Part shown: positions 44,801-51,196 of the stretch, in pieces
Position numbering within the stretch: position 1 is the first letter of the stretch
How the letters are laid out: every line of letters starts with the position of its first letter
NCBI GenBank assembly: GCA_029964075.1
Contig: CM057149.1
Location: 22,024,197 to 22,088,196 of the forward strand
Length of the DNA stretch: 64,000 nucleotides
Direction of reading: 5' to 3'
DNA from: Patiria pectinifera
Lineage: Eukaryota; Echinodermata; Asteroidea; Valvatida; Asterinidae
The notes under the pieces: model-generated
Seen by the model: only the letters and a program-made list of their open reading frames with translations
Databases searched by the model: none
Told to the model about the DNA's origin: nothing
Position numbers and translations under genes: made by a program

Positions 44801-47695
44801 ACATTCATGCGCGCCCTATTGTGAAGATGCTACAGGGTTGTGCATATGTATTGTGCATATGTATATATTCAGATGAAAAATGGTTGTGTACACTTTCTGA
44901 AAGACATGCACATGTATGTATAATGCACTTATAATGCCCTATGTCCTTTACACACAACGGTAGCTTTCGTGGGTGTTCGCAAGTAAAGTAAATAACTCAA
45001 TAACTAAACATGGACCAATTTATTTTTTTGGGTGGATGGAGGTCTCATTAAAAAGTGAATAACTTTTCTAATGCTAGAAAAATAGCAAATTAGAAAATTG
45101 CTATTTCTCAAGACAAAACTCGAAAAAAGCATGGGGAATCCAACTTTAATAACATGCACAGAGTAGCGAGGACTCCATGAGGAATGCCGCTCTAAAATGT
45201 GAAATTGCTTGCGGCCCGACAATAATTCTATTCTCGCAGGGTAAGATGGTTCCCGTCCCACAACCAATATCAATAATGTATGGACCGGGAGCCAGTCTGT
45301 TGTCAAGGCAGATACCTTTTTGTCCAAAATAAAAACCTTTTTTCAGAGGGTTGCAGACGCCGAACAAGAGAAGAGTTCTTTTGGTTGAATAAAACATACA
45401 AGTTAAAATTTATTGAGAGAAATCAAACTTGTTGAAGAGCACGGGAACAACTCACAGCCAGCACAGTCATTTTGAAGATCAGGTCAAACCAGTATATATA
45501 CGCACTGCGCAGTCCGATCAGCAAACATTAAAACTAGGGAAAGGTTTTATAAATGGACTTCATGTACATACATATGTACATGTACACAATGGAAATTTTT
45601 TTGTTTTGGGTTATTACTGCACGAAGGAATTTCAGGGTAAAAAAAATAGGTTCTCAAAAATTGAGCCGTTAGAGCGATAGTCATAATTTGAGCTACATTT
45701 GTTTCTTTTTGAAAACGTTCTTTACGGATCACAATGTGTATAATTCTGAAGCTAATGTAGGCCCTAATATCTCACAGAGATCGACATGTCAACTACAATT
45801 TATGTGGCACCAGTGTTATTTTATTGATATGGACATGAATGCAAGTTGGCAAACTGACAACTCACTTCCTGAATATTAACATCATACATTGTATAGACTC
45901 CACAAAACTCAACCTGCATAATGAAGATAGCGTCACAACACAACAGCCACATCCTCTGTAGACTGGTATATAATTATATATGTGCTCATTAACATGAAAT
46001 ATATATTGTTACCAATAAAATTGTAATGCTGTTGAGTGTACAAAGCATACATGTACATACGTACATGAATATGTACATATGTACATGTACTGAATAGTGT
46101 CAATGCAATTACGTGTTTCACATCTAAATATCAAGATGGGCAATAGGCCTAAACAAATGTTTAACTCATACGTATAATTGACCTATCGCCGTTTGTGAGT
46201 TAGCCACGTCCCTTAGACAACCCTATAGAATTCTGTATGTTAAGTTTTGTTTGTCTCAGATTTTGCGCATTCCGCGTCCATTTTTTGTATCACGTAATTG
46301 GACAATATTTCACAAGCTGCGTTGACGCAATTCTACCGCGATAGGTAAATATTTACTCAGTTATAGACGTGTCTTATTTCCACAAAGTACCACACTGGGG
46401 CAGAAAGAGTACAGACAGGCCTCCTGAAAATGAGGGTTAACTCTACTTTGCCCATTTTCATGGAGGTGCTTTGCAGTAAAACGTGCTAAGCTCCTTTTGC
46501 TACTAAGCAAATTCAGCTGGAAACCAGTCAAAAGGCAATGCACATCACATGGTATTTGGCTGGTAACCTACATACTGTTGCTGAGCAATGTCTTTCTGTT
46601 CTAAGCAATTATGAACTTATTCAATAGGTAGGGGGCTGGCTGACATCATCCGATGTTAACATCTATTCATTTGCACACCAGTTTGTGTTACCATTCAACA
46701 CTCTAGACTCAAGAACCATTGAGTTTCAAGAACATAGGTCTAGGAGCTAGATTCATAAGCCAATGTAAAACATTCCTGGATGTCTGCGCCCACCTATTGA
46801 TGTTAACATCATGTTAACCCTGGCTCATGTGGTGACTTCTTTGATTTACAGTATTCGCTTAAATCAGTACAGAGGAATACACCATCCTCTTTTGTGATGT
46901 CAGTCTAGTCATTCCCAGTACCTACCGAAGCAAAGCAAACAGTAATTTGTGATGTCACAGCAAGCATAATGTTTTAAATTCCTCAAAAGTTGTACACATT
47001 CCAACTCCGTTGAATTTGTGTATGTTCTGTGAAATTCGCAGTTCACATTCATGTTGGTAATCAACTACTTAGTGACTGAATACCCACAAAACGTTACCAA
47101 TTTCTTTTCCGGTGTATTTAATTTGTTTGTTTGTTTATTTGTTTGTTTGTTTGGTTATTATTAATATTGTTTTGCAATGGTTACCGAAATTTTGGCTATG
47201 CCTCACTACACTGGAAATTCATGGTTCAAACGGTAATGAACTACATGTATCGCTATTCATTATGCAAAATATACAGTGTGCACAGCACTACAGGAAAATA
47301 CGAAAAAGTTATTTTAGAAAACAGAATAGGCCTATTCAATTTTTGTATTTCCTTTTAAAACTTAAAAGCAAAGAAAGACACTTAATCGTAAATTGTTTTC
47401 ATAGTTACTAAATCACGACTCTGGCGACTATATTGAATAAGAAAAACAAACAGGGGCCATTGTATTATAATTTTGAAGATATTTTTTTGGTCCACCCCAA
47501 AAACAGACGTAGACGTCAGCAGTTTCCAACAACACAGACACCCGCATCGACAGCGGTCGAAAAGTGCAAAAATGACCGTTTCAATCACCGACATTTTTCT
47601 CCCCAAATTCATAAAATAATACGTCGAAAAACAAAAGGATACAGCTTGACTACGTCCGTGTCCATCCGTCGTTTATTCGGCGGCGGTGACGACAT
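5773..47695 (-). CDS. UBE2H: UBE2H, ubiquitin-conjugating enzyme E2 H (whole gene, seven coding exons)
   Basis: The coding exons, in transcript order on the minus strand, are 47643-47695, 15116-15192, 10386-10460, 8702-8741, 8022-8074, 6975-7103 and 5773-5891. They join in phase to 546 nt, or 181 residues plus a TAG stop; I recall human UBE2H as 183 residues. The UBC fold is complete. It has an HPN motif at residues 76-78 and the catalytic cysteine at 87 in TVCLDV, the position known in human UBE2H. The C-terminal tail is serine-rich and acidic, ending DMEL. In the family, UBE2H accepts ubiquitin from E1 and serves the CTLH/GID (MAEA-RMND5A) E3 ligase in cytosol and nucleus. The start ATG has A at -3. 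Intron 1 is about 32.45 kb and U12-like; introns 2-6 are 0.6-4.7 kb and have GT-AG ends. The gene lies upstream of ZC3HC1 in coordinates and is transcribed the same way. Untranslated ends were not resolved. Confidence 0.95.
6265..6955. mobile_element. MITE in UBE2H intron 6
   Basis: Inverted ends TTAAAGGTAGAGTACAT (left) and its near-perfect complement (right). A copy in the opposite orientation lies at 18463-18973 and shares interior segments. It fills about two thirds of the 1083-bp intron and stops 20 bp from the exon 6 donor. Confidence 0.7.
6975..7103 (-). CDS. UBE2H: UBE2H coding exon 6
   Basis: It encodes residues 100-142, including [18 protein letters not shown] and [18 protein letters not shown], almost the same as the vertebrate protein. 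The acceptor is CATCTATCAG and the donor GTGAGTG. The right end of a MITE-like element (6265-6955) lies only about 20 bp below the exon edge, just inside intron 6. Confidence 0.96.
8022..8074 (-). CDS. UBE2H: UBE2H coding exon 5 (active-site exon)
   Basis: It encodes [17 protein letters not shown]. Cys87 is the expected thioester-forming residue. The acceptor is TTCCCAACAG and the donor GTGAGT. The phase-1 split Asp codon (G|AT) joins exon 6. Confidence 0.96.
8702..8741 (-). CDS. UBE2H: UBE2H coding exon 4 (40-nt microexon)
   Basis: This 40-nt exon encodes [12 protein letters not shown] with the HPN motif (residues 76-78) that precedes the active-site cysteine in E2 enzymes. The acceptor is GTTTTTCAG and the donor GTAAGT. 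The split Ala codon (GC|C) joins exon 5. Confidence 0.96.
8895..9306. mobile_element. MITE, pogo/Tigger-like (TA target duplication)
   Basis: The ends CAGTGGAACGTCGCTATAAC and its inverse match the known pogo/Tigger terminal pattern and are flanked by TA on both sides (8893-8894, 9307-9308). It is 412 bp long, in UBE2H intron 3. Confidence 0.8.
9642..9879. mobile_element. MITE with ATAA target duplication
   Basis: The inverted ends begin GGGCAATTCCACGG, about 30 bp with a few mismatches (including CGTTACATTTT). They are flanked by ATAA at 9638-9641 and 9880-9883. It is 238 bp long. Confidence 0.7.
10045..10206. mobile_element. Short foldback element
   Basis: The arms around AAACAAGTACGTTTGAAAC and the complementary CCGGTTTTAAACGTAC are inverted. 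The centre carries a short direct repeat of GGGCCATTATCC/CAGGCCATTACC type. Confidence 0.55.
10386..10460 (-). CDS. UBE2H: UBE2H coding exon 3
   Basis: It encodes [18 protein letters not shown] and the following YKSPSI, the central beta-sheet of the UBC fold. The acceptor is TTCTTGTAG and the donor GTAAGA. The split Gly codon (G|GT) joins exon 4. Confidence 0.96.
10712..11171. mobile_element. MITE, piggyBac-like (TTAA target site)
   Basis: The inverted ends begin CCCTAAAGGGGCCGG and are flanked by TTAA at 10708-10711 and 11172-11175, the piggyBac signature. Just inside each end is a long G or C run. The 460-bp interior has no transposase frame. Confidence 0.75.
11176..15115. other. UBE2H intron 2, remainder
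   Basis: AT-rich intron sequence with several homopolymer runs (for example G near 12376 and 13456). No gene or clear element was recognised. Confidence 0.5.
15116..15192 (-). CDS. UBE2H: UBE2H coding exon 2
   Basis: It encodes [12 protein letters not shown] onward through residue 43, closing the first UBC helix and strand 1. The acceptor is CCCCCTGCAG. About 21 nt upstream of it lies a perfect U12 branch-point word, TTCCTTAAC, at 15213-15221. The donor is an ordinary GTGAGT. The split Thr codon (A|CT) joins exon 3 in phase. Confidence 0.95.
16700..17090 (-). repeat. Dispersed GC-richer repeat, copy 1
   Basis: The minus strand shares CCCAACCGTCCCTTTG and GAGGGGATACTTCTGCACGG with copies at 18040-18440 and 50590-50985. 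It is locally GC-rich compared with its surroundings. Confidence 0.5.
18040..18440 (+). repeat. Dispersed GC-richer repeat, copy 2
   Basis: It contains CAACAAGAGGGGGTGC at the left and a 19-bp tandem doublet of GAGGGGGTACTTGTGCACG at about 18259-18298. It aligns with the third copy at 50590-50985. Confidence 0.5.
18463..18973. mobile_element. MITE, second copy of the 6265 family
   Basis: Inverted ends TTAAAGCTATAGTCCATCAT and its complement. The interior segment with GCATTCTAGGATCTCAATTT is the reverse complement of 6795-6850. Confidence 0.65.
18991..19298. mobile_element. MITE with AAGCAC...GGATCC ends
   Basis: The left end AAGCACGGATCCTCTACACA is inverted at the right end as TGTGTAGAGGGCCTGTGCTT. 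About 308 bp, with no coding capacity. Confidence 0.65.
19823..20035 (-). mobile_element. tRNA-derived SINE, copy 2 (reverse)
   Basis: The reverse strand carries B box GGTTCGATTCC, the CAATATGTGGATTGGGTTTTC body and a 3' end with CTGGGCCCCG...GGGCTACCCAG before an A-rich tail. It is the same family as 4224, 41180 and 51364. Confidence 0.75.
21868..21935 (+). repeat. Short tandem duplication
   Basis: A unit reading GAAGACCTTATTTTGCAAGA occurs twice, about 38 bp apart. Confidence 0.5.
22130..22311. mobile_element. Foldback MITE with TTGCAACCTGACGCCAC ends
   Basis: The left end GTTGCAACCTGACGCCAC is inverted at the right (GTGGCGTCGGTTGCAAC). A related copy interrupted by another insertion lies at 59991-60620. 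Confidence 0.65.
22395..22612 (+). repeat. Dispersed repeat, copy 1
   Basis: It shares GGGTAATCCTATACAATAGC and TGGGACCAGCAAAAAAA with 26112-26338 along about 215 bp. Confidence 0.6.
23587..23805 (+). repeat. Diverged tandem pair (about 105 bp)
   Basis: The left unit around GTTCCTCAAAAATTG recurs as GTTCTTCAAAAATTG 105 bp on, each followed by TTTCTCC and a similar tail. Confidence 0.45.
23870..24035 (+). repeat. Dispersed repeat, copy 1 of 2
   Basis: It shares ATAACTCAATAACTAAACAT-like sequence, CATTAAAGAGTGAATAACTT and CACGGGGAATGCA with 44990-45150. Confidence 0.55.
24975..25150 (+). mobile_element. tRNA-derived SINE of a second family
   Basis: A-box-like GTGGTCCAATGGTTACGG, B box GGTTCGAAACCC, then a body with GGGCAAGGCACTTTAC and CACCCAAGAGTATAAATGGG. 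This body is widespread in marine invertebrate SINEs. The head resembles a tRNA without a closed acceptor stem. Confidence 0.75.
25755..26086. mobile_element. piggyBac-like repeat, copy 1
   Basis: It starts CCCTCCTACATG after TTAA (25751-25754) and ends TAGGAGGG before a decayed TAAA. The interior (GTCACTGACAGTCAAAAAC, CAACAGACAAAAACAGG, GGCTGGGAGCTCT) is shared with copies at 31566 and 58093. Confidence 0.65.
26112..26338 (+). repeat. Dispersed repeat, copy 2 of the 22395 family
   Basis: It aligns with 22395-22612 from AGTAAAGCTGGTC through GGGACCAGCAAAAAAA. Confidence 0.6.
27192..27226 (+). repeat. (AATG)n microsatellite
   Basis: About eight imperfect copies of a 4-bp AATG unit. Confidence 0.8.
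27227..29380. other. UBE2H intron 1 stretch, no gene seen
   Basis: Nothing coding was recognised. There is a C/A homopolymer junction near 28079-28100 and a CTCF-like word near 28990-29008 (minus). Confidence 0.45.
29380..30545 (-). mobile_element. AGGTCA-array element with GC hairpin head, copy A (reverse)
   Basis: Five units of about 145 bp (one of 125) start near 29387, 29532, 29657, 29802 and 29946. Each contains TGACCTTGACC and TTGACCT, that is three nuclear-receptor-type half-sites, and a shared body (AAACCAAATTTGAAGTTCA, TCTCAAGTTATCGCGCTGAC). The array ends at an (AC)n run. About 430 bp further lies the hairpin ATGCCCCTTCGGCTTCGCCG continuing to 30538. The same layout in mirror image is at 61867-63430. 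Confidence 0.75.
30617..30681 (+). repeat. 18-bp tandem repeat, three to four copies
   Basis: The unit ACTCAACTAGTTGCGTGT contains the palindrome CAACTAGTTG. Confidence 0.8.
31566..31900. mobile_element. piggyBac-like repeat, copy 2
   Basis: It is flanked by intact TTAA on both sides (31562-31565 and 31901-31904). The interior aligns with 25755-26086, including CAGTCAACAGACAAAAACAG and GGCTGGGAGCTCTTTAAC. Confidence 0.7.
31905..33960. other. UBE2H intron 1 stretch, no gene seen
   Basis: AT-rich sequence with runs of alternating TGTACA/ACATGT words. No element ends or exons were recognised. Confidence 0.45.
34502..35010 (+). repeat. 15-bp minisatellite, about 34 copies
   Basis: The unit GCACCTGGTGCAGGG is repeated almost perfectly for about 28 copies. 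The last six or so drift to GCAGGA and GAAGGA variants, and degraded copies occur at both edges (34483 and up to 35042). Each unit holds a CACCTG E-box inside the palindrome GCACC-T-GGTGC. The period is a multiple of three and lacks stops, so four reading frames stay open and encode Gly-Ala-Pro or Leu-Val-Gln-Gly-His strings. I regard these as by-products. Confidence 0.95.
35105..35349 (+). repeat. Left LTR
   Basis: It is 245 bp, starts TGAAAGGCGAAG and ends GGGTCGGCACA. It is preceded by GTAT and followed by AA and the primer-binding site. Confidence 0.85.
35352..35369 (+). promoter_or_regulatory. tRNA-Leu-type primer-binding site
   Basis: TGGTGTCAAAAGTGGGAT complements the 3' end of eukaryotic tRNA-Leu (including CCA) at 16 of 18 positions. 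The two mismatches are where the tRNA-Leu complement has GG. Confidence 0.7.
35490..38725 (-). repeat. 49-bp minisatellite, about 66 copies
   Basis: Each unit contains GTGGCACTTGAGGGTGACC, ATAAGGCAGTAGC and AGAGAAAAGAGTTGAAT with a few variable sites (ACCATAAGG, ACCATACGG, ACCATGCGG, GCCATATGG; AGCAGAG, ACCAGAG, AGCTGAG, AGCGGAG). On the minus strand the unit has no stop in any frame. Because 49 is not a multiple of three, all three frames stay open for over 2.5 kb. Higher-order structure is visible: between about 37190 and 37640 a trimer of 147 bp recurs three times. A block ending in an extra CAGTATAC appears near 36054, 36748 and 37052. Confidence 0.95.
38844..39035 (+). pseudogene. Short gag-like frame at the 3' end of the LTR element
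   Basis: This 63-codon frame begins [20 protein letters not shown] and continues with an acidic, coiled-coil-like stretch to codon 40 before running into the right LTR. Its amino-acid composition looks coding. Its place just before the right LTR, with no polypurine tract, suggests that the rest of gag-pol was lost. The function is not recognised. Confidence 0.35.
38965..39209 (+). repeat. Right LTR
   Basis: It is 245 bp, starts TGATAGGCAAAG and ends GGGTCGCCACA, followed by GTAT. The length is exactly that of the left LTR. Confidence 0.85.
39214..39445 (+). repeat. MITE-like repeat next to the LTR element, copy 1
   Basis: It contains ATCAAAATACCCCTGTTTTC and, inverted about 55 bp on, AAACAGGGGTATGGATTTTG, so it folds back. 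A second copy lies at 40305-40570. Confidence 0.6.
39655..40060. mobile_element. MITE-like element with CCTCAATCC subrepeats, copy 2
   Basis: It aligns end to end with 4915-5290, with common landmarks ACCATCCTCAATCCTGCAAA, GGGCTCAATTATGCATGACT and a right end before GTTAGGGT. Confidence 0.7.
40305..40570 (+). repeat. MITE-like repeat, copy 2
   Basis: It shares CCTATTGTGTTACATG-type sequence, TTTTCAATATGGAGGTA and AAAACAGGGGTATGGATTT with 39214-39445. Confidence 0.6.
41180..41590 (+). mobile_element. tRNA-derived SINE, copy 3
   Basis: Head GTCAGGTTGGCGTACCTGTA, B box GGGTTCGAATCCCGCC, then the CATGTGGATTGGGTTTTCAG body. It is interrupted near 41453-41493 by an (AAT)n run and ends around GAGCCGGGCTACCCAA. 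This is the best-preserved tRNA-like head of the family. Confidence 0.8.
41453..41493 (+). repeat. (TAA)n microsatellite
   Basis: About eleven uninterrupted TAA/AAT triplets. Confidence 0.9.
41660..41960 (+). mobile_element. LINE 3' relic (CR1/L2-like)
   Basis: A frame ending [18 protein letters not shown] before a stop resembles the C terminus of CR1/L2-type ORF2 proteins, where a conserved SLxxFKxxLKTxLF closes the reverse transcriptase. A TTATTA-rich tail follows at about 41947. Only the last about 70 codons remain. Confidence 0.55.
42002..43685. other. UBE2H intron 1 stretch, no gene seen
   Basis: AT-rich, with several TACATGTACATG runs. No exon or clear element ends. Confidence 0.45.
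43690..43875 (+). repeat. G-rich TCGGGTCGGTT simple repeat
   Basis: Degenerate repeats of CGGGT/CGGTT, such as GTCGGGTCGGTTCGGGTCGG. The G runs are of three, so quadruplex formation is conceivable. Confidence 0.7.
44082..44225 (+). repeat. Tandem pair of about 70 bp
   Basis: Two adjacent copies share GTACAGGTTTGTTATCAGTG, GCATTGCCAATAGAG and GTACGTGTAAGTCT. Confidence 0.8.
44990..45150 (+). repeat. Dispersed repeat, copy 2 of the 23870 family
   Basis: It contains ATAACTCAATAACTAAACAT, AAAAAGTGAATAACTTTT and CATGGGGAATCCAACTTTAA, all aligning in order with 23870-24035. Confidence 0.55.
45430..47640. other. UBE2H intron 1, 5' part, no gene seen
   Basis: AT-rich, with ACATGTACATAC runs near 46050-46090. 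A GGCTGGTAACC/TGCTTAGC-like patch near 46440-46620 is related to the foldback family at 52278. Confidence 0.45.
47643..47695 (-). CDS. UBE2H: UBE2H coding exon 1
   Basis: This exon encodes residues 1-17 plus two bases of codon 18: [17 protein letters not shown] and the start of Leu. The human protein begins with nearly the same residues. The ATG (47695-47693) sits in AAAATGT. The donor reads CT then GTATCCTTTT, which is the minor-spliceosome donor consensus and not GTRAGT. The phase (two bases) fits the acceptor at 15192, some 32.45 kb away. Confidence 0.9.
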
Positions 47696-49740
47696 TTTGA
47701 AGGGCTAAAATCAGGTGAATTTTTTCGTCGAAAAACAGCTGTTCTTGTGCAGAAAAGATACACCCTAGGATCTTGCGCGAAATACACATCACAAACGTAA
47801 ACCGAAGTTAGCCGAACCGAACCAAAACAATAACTATGCAGGACGATACCACTTCTAGTGGGTAAGTCTAAATTCCCTTTTGCGCATATCTCGTTATATT
47901 TCATTCACAAAAAGGGGAACACTGCTCACAAACCTTACTTTAAATAATTATTTCAAAAATCAAAACATTATTTTCATCTTTTTAATTCCTTTCGTCAGAT
48001 TTTCACAAAAGTGTAATTGGAACCTATCCCACACCAACAAATATTGACCCCTTAACAGCCAATTTCGGAAGTTGAGCACGTGACGCTGACGTCATTCTTC
48101 AAGGTCATTGAAACTGCGTGACCCCTTATCAATAATTATTGAAATCCAGGTCAACAGCTGACCACACATAAACACATTACGTAACCAGCTGCAGTAGGCA
48201 GATTGGAAAATTCGTTTCTAAAGCAAAATTGCAATATTTTGACATCTTTTAAGGCTCTACATTTCCATTGAGTTTTAAGGCTTGGACTCTGCCTTGCTGG
48301 ATAAACAGTACAAGGAATGAAACTTCGAAAACAGGATACAAGTCCTACATAACAAAAGTACCATATTTGCATATTTCCTATTTGCATATATTATTTGCAT
48401 ATACTTACCATTTTCAATTTCCATAACAGTGCATTTTTGGTTATTTCATAGTTGATCATCATTTTAAAATTTAGCACACAATTAAGCCTTACGTTTATAA
48501 CCGTTAAACTTTATTCCAGGTATTCAGAAACAACACACAATATCAGAAACTACACACCATGAGGGAATATAAAGGAATCCGTTTCTCTATTATTTTATTG
48601 TCAAGATTGATCATCATGTACAGACTACCTAGATCACACTCACAAAACTTGATGAATTTAAAAAGGGGTAAGAAATATCAAAACATACACACACAAGAAA
48701 CTGAAAGGAAATTTAAGGTTCTTTTACTCTGAACGCTATTACCCCAAGGATATAATTTTGATCCGGGTTAAAACATAAGAAACGTAAACATTTGAAGGAA
48801 ATTCATTCTTCCTGCCCCAGGGTAATTTTAATGTATGTATGTATTTCTTTAAGGGGGGATTGAGCATTTAATTGGGGGGGGGGATTAATTTCAAGCCAAT
48901 TCTATTTAAATGCAGAATTTAAAAAAAAATTTAAAAAAATCTGAAACCAGTATGAAAAACATTTTAAAAAAGCAAAAATAATATTAGCAAATTAATTTAA
49001 TGAACACCAAAATTTCAAACCTCATTCTGACAAATGACACTTTGTCACCTCTACTATTCCCATGTTCATATCTAGGCTGGTCTGTTATGTGACCTTCTGT
49101 TACGTTTGACAGCATACTTGCTAGGTCTACATGTGTCTCCATAGAAACTTGATTGTAATAAGGGCTGTAGATCTACTGTTGTTAGTTCACTAGTCACTCC
49201 ACCCCTGACCCCCCCCTCCAGAAAAAAAACAAAAAACAACAGAGTAATACATTTCTTCAATTATTACTCAGTTCTTTTATTTTGATAAATCACTCAGTTA
49301 TACATCAAGAAAAATACCGGCATCATTCAAGTGAAAACACTGACTGTTTTCATCTTGATTTCCACAGTCTACGATTTGTTCAATATCTGTGAAGTTGCGC
49401 TGTGACTCTCCGACTCATAATAAGCCGATTCATGAAGCACCCCCCCCCCTCCTCCCAAGTTGACCAACCACAGCCTTGATTAGTGTCCAACCTGTCTGCA
49501 CAAACGTCTGACAGGCACGCACGCATGTACGTTGAGTGGGGTTGAAACATGCAGTGTGGTATTGGATCTGGAGAGGTGCAGATGTTTCCGTGTGCCTAGT
49601 GGGTAGGGCTTAATGAATCAGTCCCAAAAAAATTAACAAATAAATAAAAAAATAAATAAAAAAAAATAAAAAAAATAAAAGCAAACAAGAGAAACAAAAT
49701 TTCCCTGCTGTGCAGCGACCTTTTGTAAAGTTAAATTTTC
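47696..49740. other. Intergenic, upstream of UBE2H
   Basis: This must contain the UBE2H promoter and 5' UTR. I see no TATA box close to the ATG. An upstream ATG on the minus strand (47904) opens an 84-codon frame that overlaps the UBE2H start out of frame. It would matter only if transcription starts above it. The rest is AT-rich with G or A homopolymers. Confidence 0.5.
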
Positions 49741-49744
49741 AGGT

Positions 49745-49870
49745 CAGTATGATTTATCGGGCCCCAGTTCGAATCCCAATCAAGGCATTGCATGGATTGG
49801 GTTTTCAGTCAATCCCCAGTTTCACAAATTTTGAAAATTGTATCCGTAGGGGAATTTCCTCCAATCTCAA
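49745..49870 (+). mobile_element. SINE fragment
   Basis: B box AGTTCGAATCCC, then GCATGGATTGGGTTTTCAGT, a partial copy of the 4224/41180 family. Confidence 0.6.
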
Positions 49871-50589
49871 ATATTAGACTTATCTTCAGAATCTTAACCA
49901 CAAGGTTACAGCTCCAGCGCCATTAGCATTTCAGGAAATTCAGACTTTCAAGACAAAAATAAGAAAATGTGAGGCGTTCTGGCAAAATGAGACAGAACTC
50001 ATGACAGAACTAGAAATGATAGTTAGCAGGTACATTGTACTAGGGAAGAGAACATTCCCCTTACAATTGCACTTCAATTAGACATGTCACATTCTGTTGA
50101 CAACTTTTGGCTGTTTAAAATACCACATTTGTCGACATGTCAAAAAAGTAAAATACTGAGAAAAAGACCAGTAAAGTTTCAACTGTTTTGTAGTCTTGGA
50201 AATGAAAGATACCAATTATTTTTTTCCTTAAAAAACACTTTTATTCCACAATGTTTATACTATCCCTTTAAAATTGGTTGTAGACATACCAAAAATTACA
50301 AAAATATTGATAATTCTAAAAATCGTAAAATAATTTTTTTTAAATTTTTTCTCCACTATAGCCTGTGCCCACTTTCATCTCATTTTGCCAGGAACGCCTC
50401 ACGGATATCAAAACAAAATTTATAAAATGACTAAAACGTGACCAGATCCCACAAAATGAGTCTACTAAAGGACAATTTTTCTTTTATTAGTTTTCAATTG
50501 CAGTAGGAAACATAAATTGCTCGTCAGTGTGACATCATATTATGCACAAAATATAGAGTTCCGAAGTGTGACGTCATTTAGAACCAGAA

Positions 50590-50985
50590 AGTGTAGTGTA
50601 AACAAATGGAGTATGCGCGCGTATTGGTTCATGGGCTGAATCACGCGCATAATGTGTGCGTGATGTATTCACTTCGGTACTCTATGGGCTCCGTGCGCCA
50701 ACAAAAGAGGGCGCCCTTTTACCTAGCAACGACGTCCCATGGGCGGGACATTTAGCTGGTTGACGCGCACCGTTCCTTGTGTGTGACGCACGTACATCAG
50801 GGGATTTGTACTATGTACATGCAACGGTACGGCCGCGCGTCGCGGCAAAATTGCAGTCAGGCAAGATGGCGTCGGTCGGTCACCCCCAACTGTACTTTCT
50901 TTGCCGGTGAGGGGGTACTTGCGAACGGGGCGGATAGTGTGGGTGAAAGGGTTGTAATAATTCTGTTCAACAGCCAATAATACAA
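50590..50985 (+). repeat. Dispersed GC-richer repeat, copy 3
   Basis: It contains CGCCAACAAAAGAGGGCGCC and GTGAGGGGGTACTTGCGAAC in the same order and spacing as 18040-18440. It ends about 100 bp beyond the ZC3HC1 stop, so it may lie in the 3' UTR. Confidence 0.5.
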
Positions 50986-51082
50986 AAGTAGCTCTGGCGA
51001 TATTTGACTCATCTTGTTGGGTTGGGTCACAAAATGATTAATAAAAATAAAATGTCTCCAGGATTGGAGAGTCTCTTCAGGA

Positions 51083-51196
51083 CTAGCTGGTATCTTGGGG
51101 AGGGTCTGTGGTCTCCTTAGGAGGAGCAGCTGTCTCCTTGCTCTGCCAGATGTTCAGGATTCTTCTTACAGCTTTCCAGGTCTGACTGGGTGGTGT
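51083..51196 (-). CDS. ZC3HC1: ZC3HC1 coding exon 9 and stop
   Basis: It encodes TPPSQTWKAVRRILNIWQSK and a short Pro/Thr-rich tail, with TAG at 51085-51083. The helix with VRRILNIW matches the human C-terminal helix KVFRIFRQW. The acceptor is TTCTTTCCAG. Confidence 0.92.
   Translation of the reverse strand, partial: TPPSQTWKAVRRILNIWQSKETAAPPKETTDPPQDTS

Larger units (their letters stand above)
15193..47642 (-). other. UBE2H: UBE2H intron 1, 32.45 kb, U12-type splice signals
   Basis: The donor GTATCCTTTT (47642 downwards) and branch word TTCCTTAAC (15221-15213), with a CAG acceptor 21 nt on, match the minor-spliceosome consensus at both ends. The intron makes up half the window and holds the 15-bp array, the LTR element, many MITEs and SINEs. 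I saw no convincing host gene nested in it. Confidence 0.85.

Noticed and set aside
47650..47904. An 84-codon frame overlapping the UBE2H start in another frame
   Set aside because: No conservation was recognised. It overlaps exon 1 of UBE2H out of frame and could at most be an overlapping upstream frame if transcription starts above it.
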